The notes under the pieces: model-generated
What the model was told of the DNA's origin: nothing
Database searches by the model: none
What the model saw: only the letters and a program-made list of their open reading frames with translations
Program-made: the position numbers and the translations under genes
In this document: in pieces, positions 52,630 through 61,040 of the stretch
Layout: every line of letters begins with the position of its first letter
Numbering within the stretch: position 1 is the stretch's first letter
DNA from: Palsa-744 sp036498265
GTDB lineage: Bacteria > Actinomycetota > Thermoleophilia > Solirubrobacterales > Solirubrobacteraceae
Direction of reading: 5' to 3'
Assembly (NCBI GenBank): GCA_036498265.1
Contig: DASYFT010000006.1
Coordinates: forward strand, 62,001-126,000
DNA length: 64,000 nucleotides

Positions 52630-53726
52630 CCGAGGCCGAGGCCCAGGTTGAGCGGGCGAGCGCAGCGGTCCCGAAGACCCGCAGCCGCAAGGACGGAGCA
52701 GCGGTGCCGCTCGACGAGGGCGATCGCCGGCTCCTGAACCTGATGCAGGGCAGCTTCCCGATCGCTCCGCGCCCCTACCTGCACGTCGCCGAGCTCGGCG
52801 GCATCGAGGAGGCCGACGCGATGAGCCGCGTGAAGCGGCTGCTCGAGAAGCGGATCATCCGGCAGGTGACGCCGATCTTCGACACCAGGGCGTTGGGGTA
52901 CTCGTCGATGCTGGTGGCCGCCAAGGTCGACCCCGAGCGCCCGCACCGCGCCGCGGCCGTGATCAACGAGCACCCGGGCGTCTCGCACAACTACCTTCGA
53001 AACCACGACTTCAACCTGTGGTTCACGATCGCAACCGAGCCCGACTCCCAGTTGGGGCTCGAGGGCACGCTCGAGGTGCTCGCCCGCGAGGCGGGCGCCG
53101 AGTCGGTCCGCCAGCTGCCGACGCTCAGGCTGTTCAAGATCCGCATGGACCTCGAAATGGAGGGGGACACCGACGCCCTAGCGAGCTCGGCCGAGGCGAG
53201 CGAGCCGGTCGAGCTCGGGCCGCAGCCCTACGACGAGCTGGACATCGCCGTGATCCGCGCCCTGCAGGGGGACATGGCCGTGGTGGAGGAGCCCTATGCC
53301 GCCGCCGCTGCGGCGTTGGGCATGAGCCAGGTCCGCTTCCTGGATCACCTCGCGGGAATGCAGGAGCGTGGTCTGCTGAGGCGCGTGGCCGCGATCCTCT
53401 ACCACCGACGCGCCGGCTTCTCGGCGAACGGGATGGGCGTCTGGGAGGTGCCGGACGAGCGCATTCTCGAGGTGGGCTGCTCGATGGCGGCGGTGCGGGG
53501 CATCTCGCACTGCTATCAGCGCCCCACCTACGAGGACTGGCCGTACTCGGTGTTCACCATGGCTCATGGCCGTTCGAAGGAGGAGTGCGACGCGGTCCTC
53601 GATGCGATCTCCGAGAAGACGGGGATAACCGAGCGGGCCACCCTGTACTCCTCGACCGAGTTCAAGAAGATCCGCCTTCTCTACTTCACCGACGAGTTCA
53701 AGGCCTGGGAGCGCAGGCACGCCTGA
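52608..53726 (+). CDS. Fused AhbA/AhbB-like (siroheme decarboxylase family) Lrp-type protein
   Basis: The 372-aa protein has two tandem AsnC/Lrp-like units (winged helix plus RAM-like fold). AhbA/AhbB and NirDLGH use such units to decarboxylate siroheme to didecarboxysiroheme. Family fingerprints occur in each half: YLRNHDFNLWFTIATEP in the first (near residue 126) and SHCYQRPTYEDWPYSVFTMAHG in the second (near 302). The first half follows a winged helix ending LLEKRIIRQVTPIFD. As a single chain it resembles NirDL. It lies between hemB and hemL. A role in siroheme-based heme or heme d1 biosynthesis, or a porphyrin-sensing regulator, is inference. Confidence 0.85.
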   Translation: MAGRADLTEAEAQVERASAAVPKTRSRKDGAAVPLDEGDRRLLNLMQGSFPIAPRPYLHVAELGGIEEADAMSRVKRLLEKRIIRQVTPIFDTRALGYSSMLVAAKVDPERPHRAAAVINEHPGVSHNYLRNHDFNLWFTIATEPDSQLGLEGTLEVLAREAGAESVRQLPTLRLFKIRMDLEMEGDTDALASSAEASEPVELGPQPYDELDIAVIRALQGDMAVVEEPYAAAAAALGMSQVRFLDHLAGMQERGLLRRVAAILYHRRAGFSANGMGVWEVPDERILEVGCSMAAVRGISHCYQRPTYEDWPYSVFTMAHGRSKEECDAVLDAISEKTGITERATLYSSTEFKKIRLLYFTDEFKAWERRHA

Positions 53727-53776
53727 GGCGCCCGCCGGGTGGCCCGGCGCAACGCGTACCGTCGATCGCGAGCGCA

Positions 53777-53782
53777 TAGGCT
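53777..53782 (+). promoter_or_regulatory. -10 element (TAGGCT) for hemL
   Basis: TAGGCT lies 8 nt before the hemL GTG at 53791. Like other starts in this window it has no ribosome site, suggesting a leaderless transcript separate from hemB. Confidence 0.5.
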
Positions 53783-53790
53783 GTGGGTTC

Positions 53791-55092
53791 GTGACGGCGT
53801 CTCTCACCGACACCCGCTCGAGCGAGCTCTACCGCCGCGCGCTCGAGGTCATCCCCGGCGGCGTGAACTCGCCCGTGCGCGCCATGCGCGCAATCGGCCG
53901 CGATCCGATCTTCATCGCCCGCGGCGAGGGAGCCGAACTCCTCGATGTCGACGGCAATCGCTTCGTGGACTACGTCTGCTCATGGGGCCCTCTGATACAC
54001 GGCCATGCACATCCCCACGTGCTGGACGCGATCGGCGAGGCCGCGGTGCGGGGGACCAGCTTCGGTGCCCCCACCGCCGGCGAGGTCCAGCTGGCGGAGG
54101 AGATCATGCGCCGGATGGAGGGCATCGAGATGGTGCGCATGACGACGTCTGGCACCGAGGCGACGATGACCGCGATCCGCCTGGCTCGAGCCGCCACGGG
54201 GCGGGAGACGATCCTCAAGTTCGCGGGCGCCTATCACGGTCACGTGGACGCGCTGCTGGCCGAGGCGGGATCCGGCCTCGCGACGCAGGCGCTCCCGGCC
54301 AGCCCCGGCGTCCCGGTCGGCACGGCGGCACAGACCGTCGTGGTTCCCTGGAACGACCCCGACGCGCTCCTGGCCGCCAGCGAGCGACACACGCTGGCAG
54401 CCATCATCGCCGAGCCGCTGCCGGCCAACATGGGCCTCGTCCCGCCCCGCCCGGGCTTTCTCGAACTGCTGCGCGATCGCGCTGAGCAGACGGGCGCGCT
54501 GCTGATCCTCGATGAGGTCATAAGCGGCTTTCGCGTGGCCCGCGGCGGCGCCCAGGACCGCACGGGCGTGAGGGGCGATCTGACGATCATGGGCAAGATC
54601 ATCGGCGGCGGCCTGCCGTCGGCGGCAATCGGTGGCAGCGGCGATCTGATGCGGATGCTCGCCCCCAGCGGCGAGGTCTACCAGGCGGGGACCCTGTCGG
54701 GCAACCCGCTGGCGGTCGCGGCCGGCCTGGCGACGCTCGAGCTGCTGGACGAACCCGCCTACCTGCGGCTGGCGGGGCTGACGGACACGCTCGCGCAGGG
54801 CCTGCGCGAGGCCGCCGGCGGCTACCCCGTGAAGGTGGCGTGCGTGCCAGGACTGCTGACGGTGTTCTTCAGCGACCGCCAGGTCGGCAACTTCGAGGAT
54901 GCCCGCGACTGCGACGTCGAGGCATACGGAGCATGGTGCCGTGAGCTGCTCTCGCGGGGCGTCTATCCGCCCGCATCCCAGTTCGAGGCCTGGTTCCCGT
55001 CGCTGGCGCACACCACGGAGCAGGTCGAGCGCACGCTCGAGGCGGCTGCCGCCGCCTTCGCCTCGCTGCCCGAGCCGGCGGCCGAAGGATGA
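53791..55092 (+). CDS. hemL: Glutamate-1-semialdehyde 2,1-aminomutase
   Basis: HemL makes 5-aminolevulinate in the C5 tetrapyrrole route. The 433-aa sequence has VIPGGVNSPVRAMRAIG, FVDYVCSWGPLIHGHAHP, SGTEATMTAIRLARAATGR, FAGAYHGHVD, LILDEVISGFRVARGGAQ and the PLP lysine in IMGKIIGGGLPSAAIGG, then VYQAGTLSGNPLAVAAG. It supplies substrate for HemB and is followed closely by the 55109 gene. Confidence 0.95.
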   Translation: MTASLTDTRSSELYRRALEVIPGGVNSPVRAMRAIGRDPIFIARGEGAELLDVDGNRFVDYVCSWGPLIHGHAHPHVLDAIGEAAVRGTSFGAPTAGEVQLAEEIMRRMEGIEMVRMTTSGTEATMTAIRLARAATGRETILKFAGAYHGHVDALLAEAGSGLATQALPASPGVPVGTAAQTVVVPWNDPDALLAASERHTLAAIIAEPLPANMGLVPPRPGFLELLRDRAEQTGALLILDEVISGFRVARGGAQDRTGVRGDLTIMGKIIGGGLPSAAIGGSGDLMRMLAPSGEVYQAGTLSGNPLAVAAGLATLELLDEPAYLRLAGLTDTLAQGLREAAGGYPVKVACVPGLLTVFFSDRQVGNFEDARDCDVEAYGAWCRELLSRGVYPPASQFEAWFPSLAHTTEQVERTLEAAAAAFASLPEPAAEG

Positions 55093-55108
55093 GGGAGGCG
55101 CGACGCGG

Positions 55109-55654
55109 ATGAAGGGCGACGGGCTGCAGCGCCTGCGGGCCCTCCTGCGCGAGCAGGGCGGGTTGATGGCGACGCTGCTGGCCTCGGGGAGCGCCGTCGG
55201 CGAGGACTCTGGCGGAGCTTCCCATAGCCCCGCACGGGTCGCCGCCGGGGGCCCGAGGGCCGCCGGCAGGCGGGAGGAGTACGAGCTGCTCGTCGAGGCG
55301 ATCTACGAGGGCTACCTGCTCCACTACGGCGCACCACGCGTGCTCCACGCGCCCGAGGCGGACCTTGGACTGCTGGCGGGCGACCAGCTGTACGCGATGG
55401 GCCTCGCGCGCCTCGTCGCGCTCGGCGACATGGAAGCGGTCGCCGAGCTGGCGGACACGATCACCCTGAGCGCGCTGGCCCACGGCGCCGGGGAGCAGGG
55501 CATGGCGGCCGCCGTGTGGGCGGCGGGCGCGCGGGCGGTCGGGTGGGGCTCGAGCGAACCGCACCGGCGGGCCAAGGAGCTGGCCTTCTCCGGAGCGCCC
55601 GGCGCGGTTGCGGCTCTGCGGCGCAGCGCGGCGGCAACCCCCGAGCTCGCCTGA
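55109..55654 (+). CDS. Conserved-looking protein with polyprenyl-synthase-like central segment, unknown function
   Basis: The 181-aa protein has no firm family. EEYELLVEAIYEGYLLHYGA, then LLAGDQLYAMGLARLVALGD (about residues 88-107) and LADTITLSALAHGAGEQ resemble the middle of trans-isoprenyl diphosphate synthases (compare VATGDLLFSRAFAELA and LAAGELLQ in the synthase at 59990). No DDxxD motif occurs, so it would be catalytically inactive if related. It follows hemL by 16 bp, with a ribosome-site-like GGGAGG somewhat far from the ATG. It could be a small-subunit partner of that synthase; inference. It is uncharged enough to be soluble. Confidence 0.55.
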   Translation: MKGDGLQRLRALLREQGGLMATLLASGSAVGEDSGGASHSPARVAAGGPRAAGRREEYELLVEAIYEGYLLHYGAPRVLHAPEADLGLLAGDQLYAMGLARLVALGDMEAVAELADTITLSALAHGAGEQGMAAAVWAAGARAVGWGSSEPHRRAKELAFSGAPGAVAALRRSAAATPELA

Positions 55655-55878
55655 GGCTGTGCCGACGGGCCCCCGGCGGGCCCGGCGCAGTTCGCTCGCC
55701 GTGCCCGATTGCTACGCAAGGTAGTAGGTCGGGGAAGGTAAGTGCGGGCGCGGCGTCTCTGATGGGTGACAACCCCCGCCGATCGCCCCCCGGCTGGACA
55801 GGTGCAAGCCGGGATCCCCGCCGACGCGCCGCGCGCCGGTGGGTCGGGCGAGAGGCCGACCACGACTGGAGCAGTCCG
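55655..55878 (+). other. Intergenic with 5' hairpin before the COG4315-like gene
   Basis: A perfect 7-bp stem CCCGGCT / AGCCGGG (55789-55795 with 55807-55813) sits about 66 nt before the start, and a GGGCCC-rich palindrome near 55669-55684 follows the previous gene. A candidate -10 (TAGGTC-like) lies near 55725. No known riboswitch was recognised. Confidence 0.4.
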
Positions 55879-56439
55879 ATGAACAGAACTCGCGCCATCT
55901 CATTCAGCGCGCTCCTGACCCTTCTCGCGTCGGCGATCCTCGTCTTCGCCGCCGGCGGGAGCGCCGCGAAGGCGAGGGTCTCGGCCACCACGCTCGGCGT
56001 CAGGCAGACGCCGCTCGGCCGGATCCTGGTCGGCACCGGTGGCCGCACCCTGTACCTCTTCCTGGCGGACAGGCCCAACGTCAGCAGGCTCTCGCGAGCC
56101 GGCTTCGCGGCCTGGCCGGCGTTCGCCGCGAACGGTTCGCCGCAGGCGAGCGGCGGCGTCAAGCGCTCGAAGATAACGACGATCACAAGCCGCGGGGCCA
56201 AGCGCCAGCTGACCTACGCCGGACACCCGCTGTACTACTTCGTCGGGGACCAGCACGCCGGCAGCACGGCCGGCGAGGGCCTGTTCGAGTTCGGCGCACG
56301 CTGGTACGTGGTATCGCCCGCGGGCAAGGCCGTCACGAGCGCGGCGCCGAAACCCGCCCCCAGCACACCGATGCCGACCAGCACGCCGACGGCGCCGAGC
56401 ACGCCGATGCCCGGATCGGCCGGGCCCTACGGGTACTGA
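55879..56439 (+). CDS. Secreted COG4315-type repeat protein
   Basis: The 186-aa product has a signal peptide (SALLTLLASAILVFAAGGSA). Its repeat-type domain contains TPLGRILVGTGGRTLYLFLAD, AGFAAWPAFAANGSPQ and QLTYAGHPLYYFVGDQHAGS, the signature of the COG4315 (secreted repeat of unknown function) proteins. A Thr/Pro-rich tail follows. Function is unknown, although such proteins often occur near respiratory genes. The ATG at 55879 has no strong ribosome site. Confidence 0.82.
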   Translation: MNRTRAISFSALLTLLASAILVFAAGGSAAKARVSATTLGVRQTPLGRILVGTGGRTLYLFLADRPNVSRLSRAGFAAWPAFAANGSPQASGGVKRSKITTITSRGAKRQLTYAGHPLYYFVGDQHAGSTAGEGLFEFGARWYVVSPAGKAVTSAAPKPAPSTPMPTSTPTAPSTPMPGSAGPYGY

Positions 56440-56757
56440 TCAGCTCGCGGCGCGCAGCTGCGGCAGGGGGGTGCAGCAGGCTGCGGAGGCACGGCTGTAC
56501 TCCGCCGCGGCCTTCTCCTCGCGGTCGATGGCCGCCAGATAGCCGGCGGCTGCGGCGCCGCGCTCGCCTGCGGATGCCGACTGCCAGCGGCGGAACGCCA
56601 GCTCGGCATCGAGTGCCGCCCCGCGCCAGGACTGGGCGCGATTGCCCAGTTCCACGACGAGCCTCGTACAGCGCTCCTTGACCCTCTGCGCCTCGGCGGG
56701 TGGAGCGGGGCGCCGAGCGGCACGTGTCCTGGTGAGGGGAAGGCGTGGGCGTCTCAT
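56440..56757 (-). CDS. Small hypothetical protein
   Basis: The 105-aa protein (from ATG at 56757, with GAGGAA about 9 nt upstream) has a basic N-terminus, MRRPRLPLTRTRAARRP. A helical Ala/Glu-rich segment contains RVKERCTRLVVELGNRAQSWRGAALDAELAFRRWQ, and Cys-Cys lies near the C-terminus (SAACCTPLPQL). No family recognised. It is antisense to and converges on the COG4315-like gene with a zero-to-few-bp gap. Coding status moderate. Confidence 0.45.
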   Translation of the reverse strand: MRRPRLPLTRTRAARRPAPPAEAQRVKERCTRLVVELGNRAQSWRGAALDAELAFRRWQSASAGERGAAAAGYLAAIDREEKAAAEYSRASAACCTPLPQLRAAS

Positions 56758-56934
56758 CTGGCGAGGTTCCTCGGAGTTCGCCGGCCGAGGGGGCGGGCAT
56801 GGCGGTTGACTATGACCTGCTGTAGTAGTCAGATAGACACCGTGCCAGCCTGATCCTTCCCGGCGGCGTGGAGCGCTTCGATGCGATGCGCACAAGCCCC
56901 TGAGCGTTCGGCATCACCCTCGAGCGTGCCTCGA

Positions 56935-56940
56935 TATTGT
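56935..56940 (+). promoter_or_regulatory. -10 element (TATTGT) for the bc complex genes
   Basis: TATTGT lies 9 nt upstream of the GTG at 56950, which supports that start for the Rieske gene over the ATG at 56881 and implies a leaderless mRNA. The 192-bp gap carries no other obvious element. Confidence 0.45.
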
Positions 56941-56949
56941 TCGGCTCCG

Positions 56950-57618
56950 GTGTCAGACAAGCGCGCAAAGCAGAAGTCCAAATACACGCTGGACCGGGGG
57001 ATCCCGGGAGCATTCGAGGGCGAGACGGTCACGCGCAGGCGGTTCATGACGGTCACGGCGAACGCCGCCGGCGCGATTGCCGTGACCGCCTTCGCGCTGC
57101 CCGCGCTCGGCTTCGCGATCGGCCCGATCTTCGAAGAGCCGCCACACAAATGGGAGGACATCGGGCCGCTCGACGCCTTCAATCCGAACAACTACGTACC
57201 GGTGGTCGTCACCATCACGCCGGGGGTCAGCGAGATCGGTAAGACGACCGCCTACGTGCGCCAGCGCAATCCCGCGATCGACACGGACGCCCCCGATCGC
57301 AACACCCCCTACATCGCGATCAGCACACGCTGCGCCCACGTCGGTTGCCCCGTGCGTTGGGTGGATGCGGCGGAGCGCTTCGTGTGCCCCTGCCACGGCG
57401 GCGTCTACGACCTGCTCGGCAGGCGTGTCAGCGGGCCGCCAGTGCGCCCGTTGGACCGATTCCCGACGCGGGTGCGCGCGGGGCGTGTCCAGCTCTACAC
57501 GGCCCGTTTCTCGGTGAACAGCCAGCTTCGCCGGTTCTCGCCTCGCGACCCGGGCGAGCCGGTGGACGGCATCGGCCAGTACCTCTACCCGTCGCGACCC
57601 TCGGCCCGGAAGCCCTAG
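56950..57618 (+). CDS. qcrA: Rieske [2Fe-2S] subunit of cytochrome bc complex
   Basis: The 222-aa protein has a Tat signal: TRRRFMTVTANAAGAIAVTAFALPALGFA (twin Arg, one uncleaved helix as anchor). The Rieske boxes are CAHVGC and CPCHGGVYD, each with two cluster ligands. It transfers electrons from menaquinol to cytochrome. Start at the GTG (VSDKRAKQKS); a longer ATG frame is not favoured. The cytochrome b gene begins at the stop codon (TAGTG). Confidence 0.93.
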   Translation: MSDKRAKQKSKYTLDRGIPGAFEGETVTRRRFMTVTANAAGAIAVTAFALPALGFAIGPIFEEPPHKWEDIGPLDAFNPNNYVPVVVTITPGVSEIGKTTAYVRQRNPAIDTDAPDRNTPYIAISTRCAHVGCPVRWVDAAERFVCPCHGGVYDLLGRRVSGPPVRPLDRFPTRVRAGRVQLYTARFSVNSQLRRFSPRDPGEPVDGIGQYLYPSRPSARKP

Positions 57619-58421
57619 TGCCCAGGCTCCCCACACCCAAGCTGCCCGCTGCGCTCCAGGGCCCGCCACCCCGGCCCGGCGAGGAGAACGGCAGGATGGC
57701 CCCGGCCGACGCAGCCAAGGAGGCCGGGATCGCGGTCGTCGACTGGATCGACGAGCGCACCTCGCTGAGCGGCAGCGCCCGCTGGCTGATGTTCCGCAAG
57801 GTCCCGAAGGGGACCAACTGGTACTACACGCTCGGCTCGGCGACGCTGTTCGCCTTCCTCTCGCAGGCCGTCACGGGCGTGTTCCTGGCCATGTACTACC
57901 GGCCGGACGCCGGCGGAGGCGCCTACGAATCGATCAAGCACATCACCGACCACGTCTTCCTCGGGCAGTTCGTGCGCGGCATGCACCTCTGGGGGGCGAG
58001 CGTGATGGTGGTGCTGGTGTTCCTGCACATGGCTCGCACGTTCCTGTTCGGCGCGTACAAGTACCCGCGGGAGCTCAACTGGGTGATCGGCGTGGTGCTG
58101 CTGATCCTCACGCTGGTGATGGCGCTGACCGGCTACCTGCTGCCCTTCGACCAGAGGGCCTACTGGGCGACCGTCGTGGCCAACAACATCACCGCCACCG
58201 GCCCGCTGATCGGTCCCTACCTCGGCGACTTCCTCAGGGCGGGACCGGAATTCGGTGCGACGACCCTGTCGCGCTTCTACTCGATCCACATGCTGCTCGT
58301 CCCGGGCCTGATCGCGGCGCTGATCGGCGCGCACCTCTACCTGGTGACCAAGCTGGGCACCACCGCGCCCCCGTGGCGGAAAGCGGAAACGAACGCCGGA
58401 CTGGGCGAGGCGGAGGTCTAG
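57618..58421 (+). CDS. qcrB: Cytochrome b (b6-type N-terminal half)
   Basis: The 267-aa subunit has four membrane helices: NWYYTLGSATLFAFLSQAVTGVFLAMYY with the Qo glycines, MHLWGASVMVVLVFLHMAR and YSIHMLLVPGLIAALIGAHLYL (each with two heme-binding histidines). It corresponds to cytochrome b6. A 50-residue N-terminal extension precedes the first helix. The GTG at 57618 overlaps the Rieske stop. The following gene supplies the subunit IV part. Confidence 0.94.
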   Translation: MPRLPTPKLPAALQGPPPRPGEENGRMAPADAAKEAGIAVVDWIDERTSLSGSARWLMFRKVPKGTNWYYTLGSATLFAFLSQAVTGVFLAMYYRPDAGGGAYESIKHITDHVFLGQFVRGMHLWGASVMVVLVFLHMARTFLFGAYKYPRELNWVIGVVLLILTLVMALTGYLLPFDQRAYWATVVANNITATGPLIGPYLGDFLRAGPEFGATTLSRFYSIHMLLVPGLIAALIGAHLYLVTKLGTTAPPWRKAETNAGLGEAEV

Positions 58422-58475
58422 GGAGATGCCCGGCCGACCGCAGCCATCAGCCCGGCTCCGCCGGAGCGATCCTCG

Positions 58476-59210
58476 ATGAACAAGCGCGAGAAGGAGGACT
58501 ACCTCCGCGAGTACGGGATCCTCAAGGCGAAAGGCAAGCCGTTCTTCCCCTACGCGGTCGCCAAGGACGGGGCCATGGCCTGCGTGGTCCTCGCCGTCAT
58601 CATCATCCTGTCGCTGGTGCTCGGCGCCGGGCAGGGTCCCAAGCCGAACCCCACGACCACCTCATACGTGCCCCGGCCGGACTGGTACTTCTTCTTCCTG
58701 TTCGAGCTGCTACGCGTCATCAAGCCGGACGCGTTCACCCAGATGGCGACGATCGGGATCCCGACCCTCGGGATGGTCCTGCTCTTTCTCCTGCCGTTCT
58801 ACGACCGCGGCCCCGAGCGCCGGCCCGAGCGCCGGCCGATCGCGATGGTCACCTTCGTCGTGGTGGTCGGGGCGATGGCCCTGCTCACCTACCAGGGCGC
58901 GCACGCCGGGGACCCGACGACCATCTCCCTGCCCACCCCGCAGAGGATCGTCAAGGCCGGCGGGGCCCAGCTCGCCGAATACGAAGCCGGCAAGGCCGTT
59001 GTCGCCCAGTCGGGCTGCCTTGCGTGCCACAAGATCGGTGAAAACGGAAACGGCGGCCCCGGCCCGAACCTGACCCGGGTAGCCACGCGCCTGCCTGCAG
59101 GAGCGATCGCCCGGACGCTGGTCAACCCGACGGCGCCGATGCCCTCGTTCCGCAACCTGCCTCCCAACAAGTTCAAGGCCGCCGTCGCTTTCCTGAGCCA
59201 GCTCAAGTAG
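58476..59210 (+). CDS. qcrC: Cytochrome bc subunit: subunit IV-like domain fused to cytochrome c
   Basis: The 244-aa protein has the PDWYFFFLFELLR motif (PEWY-like, Qo site) in subunit-IV-like helices, as in QcrC of Firmicutes. It then has a C-terminal cytochrome c with CLACHKIG heme attachment (about residue 184-189) and a likely Met ligand in TAPMPSF. It is 54 bp after qcrB. This fused b/c arrangement completes a menaquinol:cytochrome c oxidoreductase with qcrA and qcrB. Confidence 0.93.
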   Translation: MNKREKEDYLREYGILKAKGKPFFPYAVAKDGAMACVVLAVIIILSLVLGAGQGPKPNPTTTSYVPRPDWYFFFLFELLRVIKPDAFTQMATIGIPTLGMVLLFLLPFYDRGPERRPERRPIAMVTFVVVVGAMALLTYQGAHAGDPTTISLPTPQRIVKAGGAQLAEYEAGKAVVAQSGCLACHKIGENGNGGPGPNLTRVATRLPAGAIARTLVNPTAPMPSFRNLPPNKFKAAVAFLSQLK

Positions 59211-59216
59211 AGCCGT

Positions 59217-59993
59217 ATGGAAAACGCTGGCCGGCTGGATGCAGACCGGGTGCGCGCGATGTTCGACCGCATCGCGGGGGTCTACGACCTGATGAACACG
59301 GCGATGACGGCCGGCCTGCACCATCGCTGGCGCGAGCGCGCGGCCGAGCTGGCCGGCGTGGGACCGGGGAGCCGCGTGCTGGACGTGGCAACCGGCACCG
59401 GAGACATGGCGCTCAAGCTCGCCAGGCGCGTGTCGCCGGCGGGGCAGGTCGTCGCCGTCGACTTCTCGGAGGCCATGCTCGCGCGCGCCCGGGCGAAGGC
59501 CGAGAGCAGCGATGAGCCTGTGCGCCCGCAATTCGAATGGGCCGACGCGATGGCGCTCCCCTACGAGGACGACTCCTTCGATGCCGCCACCGTGGGGTTC
59601 GGCGCACGCAACTTCGACGACCTCGGCCGGGGCATCGCGGAGATGGCGCGCGTGGTCCGGCCGGGCGGCCGGGTGGTGGTGCTCGAGATAACCACCCCGA
59701 CCCGGCCCCCTCTGTCCCTGTTCTACAGGGTGTGGTTCGACCGGTTCGTCCCGCTGCTCGGCCGGCTCGCCGGCGCCGTGCTCGCCGTCGCGAGGCGGGT
59801 CGGAGCCGGCGGTTCGGGTGGCTCGATCGGCGACGCCTACACATACCTCCCGAGCTCCGTCCGGCGCTTCCCGGGTCCCGCGGCGCTGGCCGGCGAGATG
59901 GAGCGGGCGGGCCTCGGCGAGATCTCCTACATCCTCACGGCCGGCGGGATCGTGGCCATCCACGCAGGCACGGTTGGACCGGAGCGGGCATGA
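59217..59993 (+). CDS. menG: Demethylmenaquinone methyltransferase
   Basis: The 258-aa class I SAM methyltransferase has the UbiE/MenG pattern: RVRAMFDRIAGVYDLMN, LDVATGTGDMALKLA (SAM loop), EWADAMALPYEDDSFDAATVGFGARNF, VVVLEITTP and YTYLPSSVRRFPGP. It makes menaquinone, the bc complex's electron donor. It starts 6 bp after qcrC and overlaps the next gene (ATGA). Confidence 0.93.
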   Translation: MENAGRLDADRVRAMFDRIAGVYDLMNTAMTAGLHHRWRERAAELAGVGPGSRVLDVATGTGDMALKLARRVSPAGQVVAVDFSEAMLARARAKAESSDEPVRPQFEWADAMALPYEDDSFDAATVGFGARNFDDLGRGIAEMARVVRPGGRVVVLEITTPTRPPLSLFYRVWFDRFVPLLGRLAGAVLAVARRVGAGGSGGSIGDAYTYLPSSVRRFPGPAALAGEMERAGLGEISYILTAGGIVAIHAGTVGPERA

Positions 59994-61033
59994 TGGTCGG
60001 AGTGGGCAGCACAGCGGCCATCGGACCCGAGGGTGGCGTGGACGGGCTCGACGCGATCATGCGACGCGGCGGCGACGGGCTGCGCGAGCGCATGGCGCGC
60101 ACCGAGCTGCACCTCGAGCGCGTCACGCTGCAAGCGGGCTCGCCGCTGGCCACGCACGCGAACGCGACGATCAGCGCCGGCGGAAAGCGGCTGCGGCCCC
60201 TGCTCGTGGTGCTCGCCGCCGAGTCCGCCGGCGGGCCGCCCGACACGGTGGAGGGCGAGGAGCGGCTCGTGCGCGCTGCGGTGGCCGTCGAGCTGGTCCA
60301 CTCCGCGACGCTCGTCCACGACGACCTGATCGACGGCGCGCAGCTGCGCAGGGGCCACCCGACGGTGGCGAGCGTGGCGGGGCGCGAGGTCGCGGTCGCC
60401 ACGGGCGACCTGCTCTTCTCCCGCGCCTTCGCCGAGCTCGCGCGCAACGACGACGCGGATCAGCTGTCCGCCCTCTCCGATGCGAGCTCGGCGCTGGCCG
60501 CCGGCGAGCTGCTCCAACGCGAGGACGCGTATGCGTCGCACGTGGCCGTGGATCGCTACCTGAAGCGCTGCGAGCTGAAGACCGCGGCGCTGTTCGAGGC
60601 CGCCTGCCGGCTGGGGGCCCTGACCGCGATCGGCGCCTCCGCAGCGCTCGCGGACGCCCTCGGCGCGTTCGCGCGGCGGATCGGCCTGGCCTTCCAGATG
60701 CTCGACGACGTCCTGGACGTGTCCGGGCCCGTGGAGCGCACGGGCAAGTCGCGCGGGACGGACCTGCTCGACGGCACGGTCACGCTTCCGCTGATCCTCG
60801 CGCGCGAGCGGGACCCCGCGCTCGCGGTGCTGGACCTCGCCCGGCTGGGCGGCCCGCTGGAGGCCGAGGAGCTGTGCGAGCGGATCGCCGCGACCGGCGC
60901 GCTGAGCGAGGCTCGCGAACGGGCGCTGGCGGTGGTCGCCGAGGCCAAGGCGGAGCTACCCACCGTGCTGCCGGACGGCCGCGGCGCGCTGCTCGATCTG
61001 GTCGCCGACGCCGTCGTCGAGCGCTACCGCTAG
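59990..61033 (+). CDS. Polyprenyl diphosphate synthase
   Basis: The 347-aa trans-prenyltransferase has the first Asp-rich motif LVHDDLIDGAQLRRGHP and the second AFQMLDDVLDVSG (DDxxD), with GGKRLRPLL upstream and TGDLLFSRAFAELA. It builds the menaquinone side chain. It starts within the menG stop (ATGA) after GGAGCGGG. The chain length cannot be read with confidence. Confidence 0.93.
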   Translation: MMVGVGSTAAIGPEGGVDGLDAIMRRGGDGLRERMARTELHLERVTLQAGSPLATHANATISAGGKRLRPLLVVLAAESAGGPPDTVEGEERLVRAAVAVELVHSATLVHDDLIDGAQLRRGHPTVASVAGREVAVATGDLLFSRAFAELARNDDADQLSALSDASSALAAGELLQREDAYASHVAVDRYLKRCELKTAALFEAACRLGALTAIGASAALADALGAFARRIGLAFQMLDDVLDVSGPVERTGKSRGTDLLDGTVTLPLILARERDPALAVLDLARLGGPLEAEELCERIAATGALSEARERALAVVAEAKAELPTVLPDGRGALLDLVADAVVERYR

Positions 61034-61040
61034 GAGCTGC

